From Lachnospiraceae bacterium (GTDB lineage: Bacteria > Bacillota > Clostridia > Lachnospirales > Lachnospiraceae): a stretch of DNA of 33,901 bases. The translations under genes and the position numbers were made by a program. Of this stretch, positions 33,650 through 33,901 are shown piece after piece. The stretch lies in NCBI GenBank assembly GCA_022774505.1, contig JALFLW010000120.1:1-33901 (forward strand). Reading direction: 5' to 3'. The notes below the pieces were generated by a model. It was given only the letters and a program-made list of their open reading frames with translations. It had not been told where the DNA came from and made no database searches. The first letter of the stretch is position 1. Each line of letters starts with the position of its first letter.

Positions 33650-33901
33650 TCAAGGCTTTCCACACCTCAAATCGACGTATCTCCCTAATATATCTATGTC
33701 CGGTTATATGAAATAGCATTTTGCCTATCCAGGCACTTTTAAATACGTGAGCTGTGACTAAAAAAATTGACGCAGATCAGTAGGATTTCTGAAAAGACTT
33801 TGCTTTGCAATGCTTTGATGAATACGCATCTGTACGTCTTAAACCCCATAGGTGGGCTCAGTTGTTTCGGACGGCACGCTCCCGCTACGATGCACCACGC
33901 A
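33650..33901. repeat. Dispersed repeat element, copy C (reverse orientation, truncated by window end)
   Basis: The first 112 bases (33650-33761) are homologous along their length to the complement of copy B: inverted-end sequence AGGCTTTCCACACCTCAAA, ATGTCCGG, TAGCATTTTGCCT, CACTTTTAAAT and GTGAGCTGTGACT. From there the copy continues into the 140 bases that are identical to the window start. It begins right after the aminotransferase stop codon. No gene is expected. Confidence 0.85.
33762..33901 (+). repeat. Terminal direct repeat, right copy (identical to 1-140)
   Basis: Identical to bases 1-140 in the same orientation and ending exactly at the window edge. See the left copy for interpretation. 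Confidence 0.95.

Noticed and set aside
1-33901. Circular plasmid or phage genome, suggested by identical ends
   Set aside because: Gene content is core chromosomal metabolism, there are no replication, partition or phage genes, and the identical ends lie in a repeat family that has other copies inside the window.

Overview
The window reads as chromosomal DNA from an anaerobic Firmicute, most likely a Lachnospiraceae-type Clostridium (relatives of Dorea, Blautia and Coprococcus). The reasons are the strong AGGAGG ribosome binding sites, frequent GTG/TTG starts, a PurF of the iron-sulfur, propeptide-bearing Bacillus type, a potABCD operon with a lipoprotein PotD, and two tiny glycine/cysteine-rich proteins of a kind common in this group. 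Most genes are housekeeping and on the minus strand. No phage, plasmid, CRISPR, rRNA or tRNA gene was seen. Bases 1-140 and 33762-33901 are identical, and both lie in a dispersed palindromic repeat. The sequence is therefore best read as a contig whose two ends broke in the same multicopy repeat, not as a real circle.

Layout. 1-387: repeat element running into the end of proB. 377-1168: proB. 1280-7362 (minus, read right to left): a two-component system (response regulator, histidine kinase) in one overlapping operon with a large membrane-anchored protein, an ABC ATPase that has lost its catalytic motifs, and an ABC-2 type permease. 7508-10377: MarR regulator, citrate synthase and endonuclease IV, with a clear promoter and candidate operators before marR. 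10405-13013: tandem terminators, then yfcE-like phosphodiesterase, rdgB and a cell-wall amidase, with a run of four stem-loops between amidase and rdgB. 13059-13221: a short MITE-like element with inverted ends. 13326-14441: cysK with a CymR-like operator on its promoter. 14455-19542: greA and the purine genes purF-purB-purA. 19571-21624: a TetR regulator and a lipoprotein GH3 hexosaminidase.

21705-22808 (mostly plus): two paralogous high-cysteine mini-proteins with duplicated upstream regions, separated by a small minus-strand gene and a fragment of the dispersed repeat. 22856-25787: aroC and a chemoreceptor. 25859-29672: potA-potB-potC-potD polyamine importer. 29875-30706 (plus): two overlapping small genes of unknown function that share a C-terminal motif. 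30715-32394: a HAD phosphatase and an AraC regulator. 32549-33649 (plus): a CobD/HisC-like aminotransferase divergent from araC. 33650-33901: the dispersed repeat again, in the opposite orientation.

The least explained parts are the repeat family with its nested long palindrome, the kinase/dead-ATPase/permease operon, the cysteine mini-protein pair with a conserved hairpin leader, the Cys-rich PurF propeptide, and the unknown gene pair at 29875-30706. All coordinates for starts were chosen by eye from ribosome binding sites; homology calls rest on recognised motifs, not on database searches.
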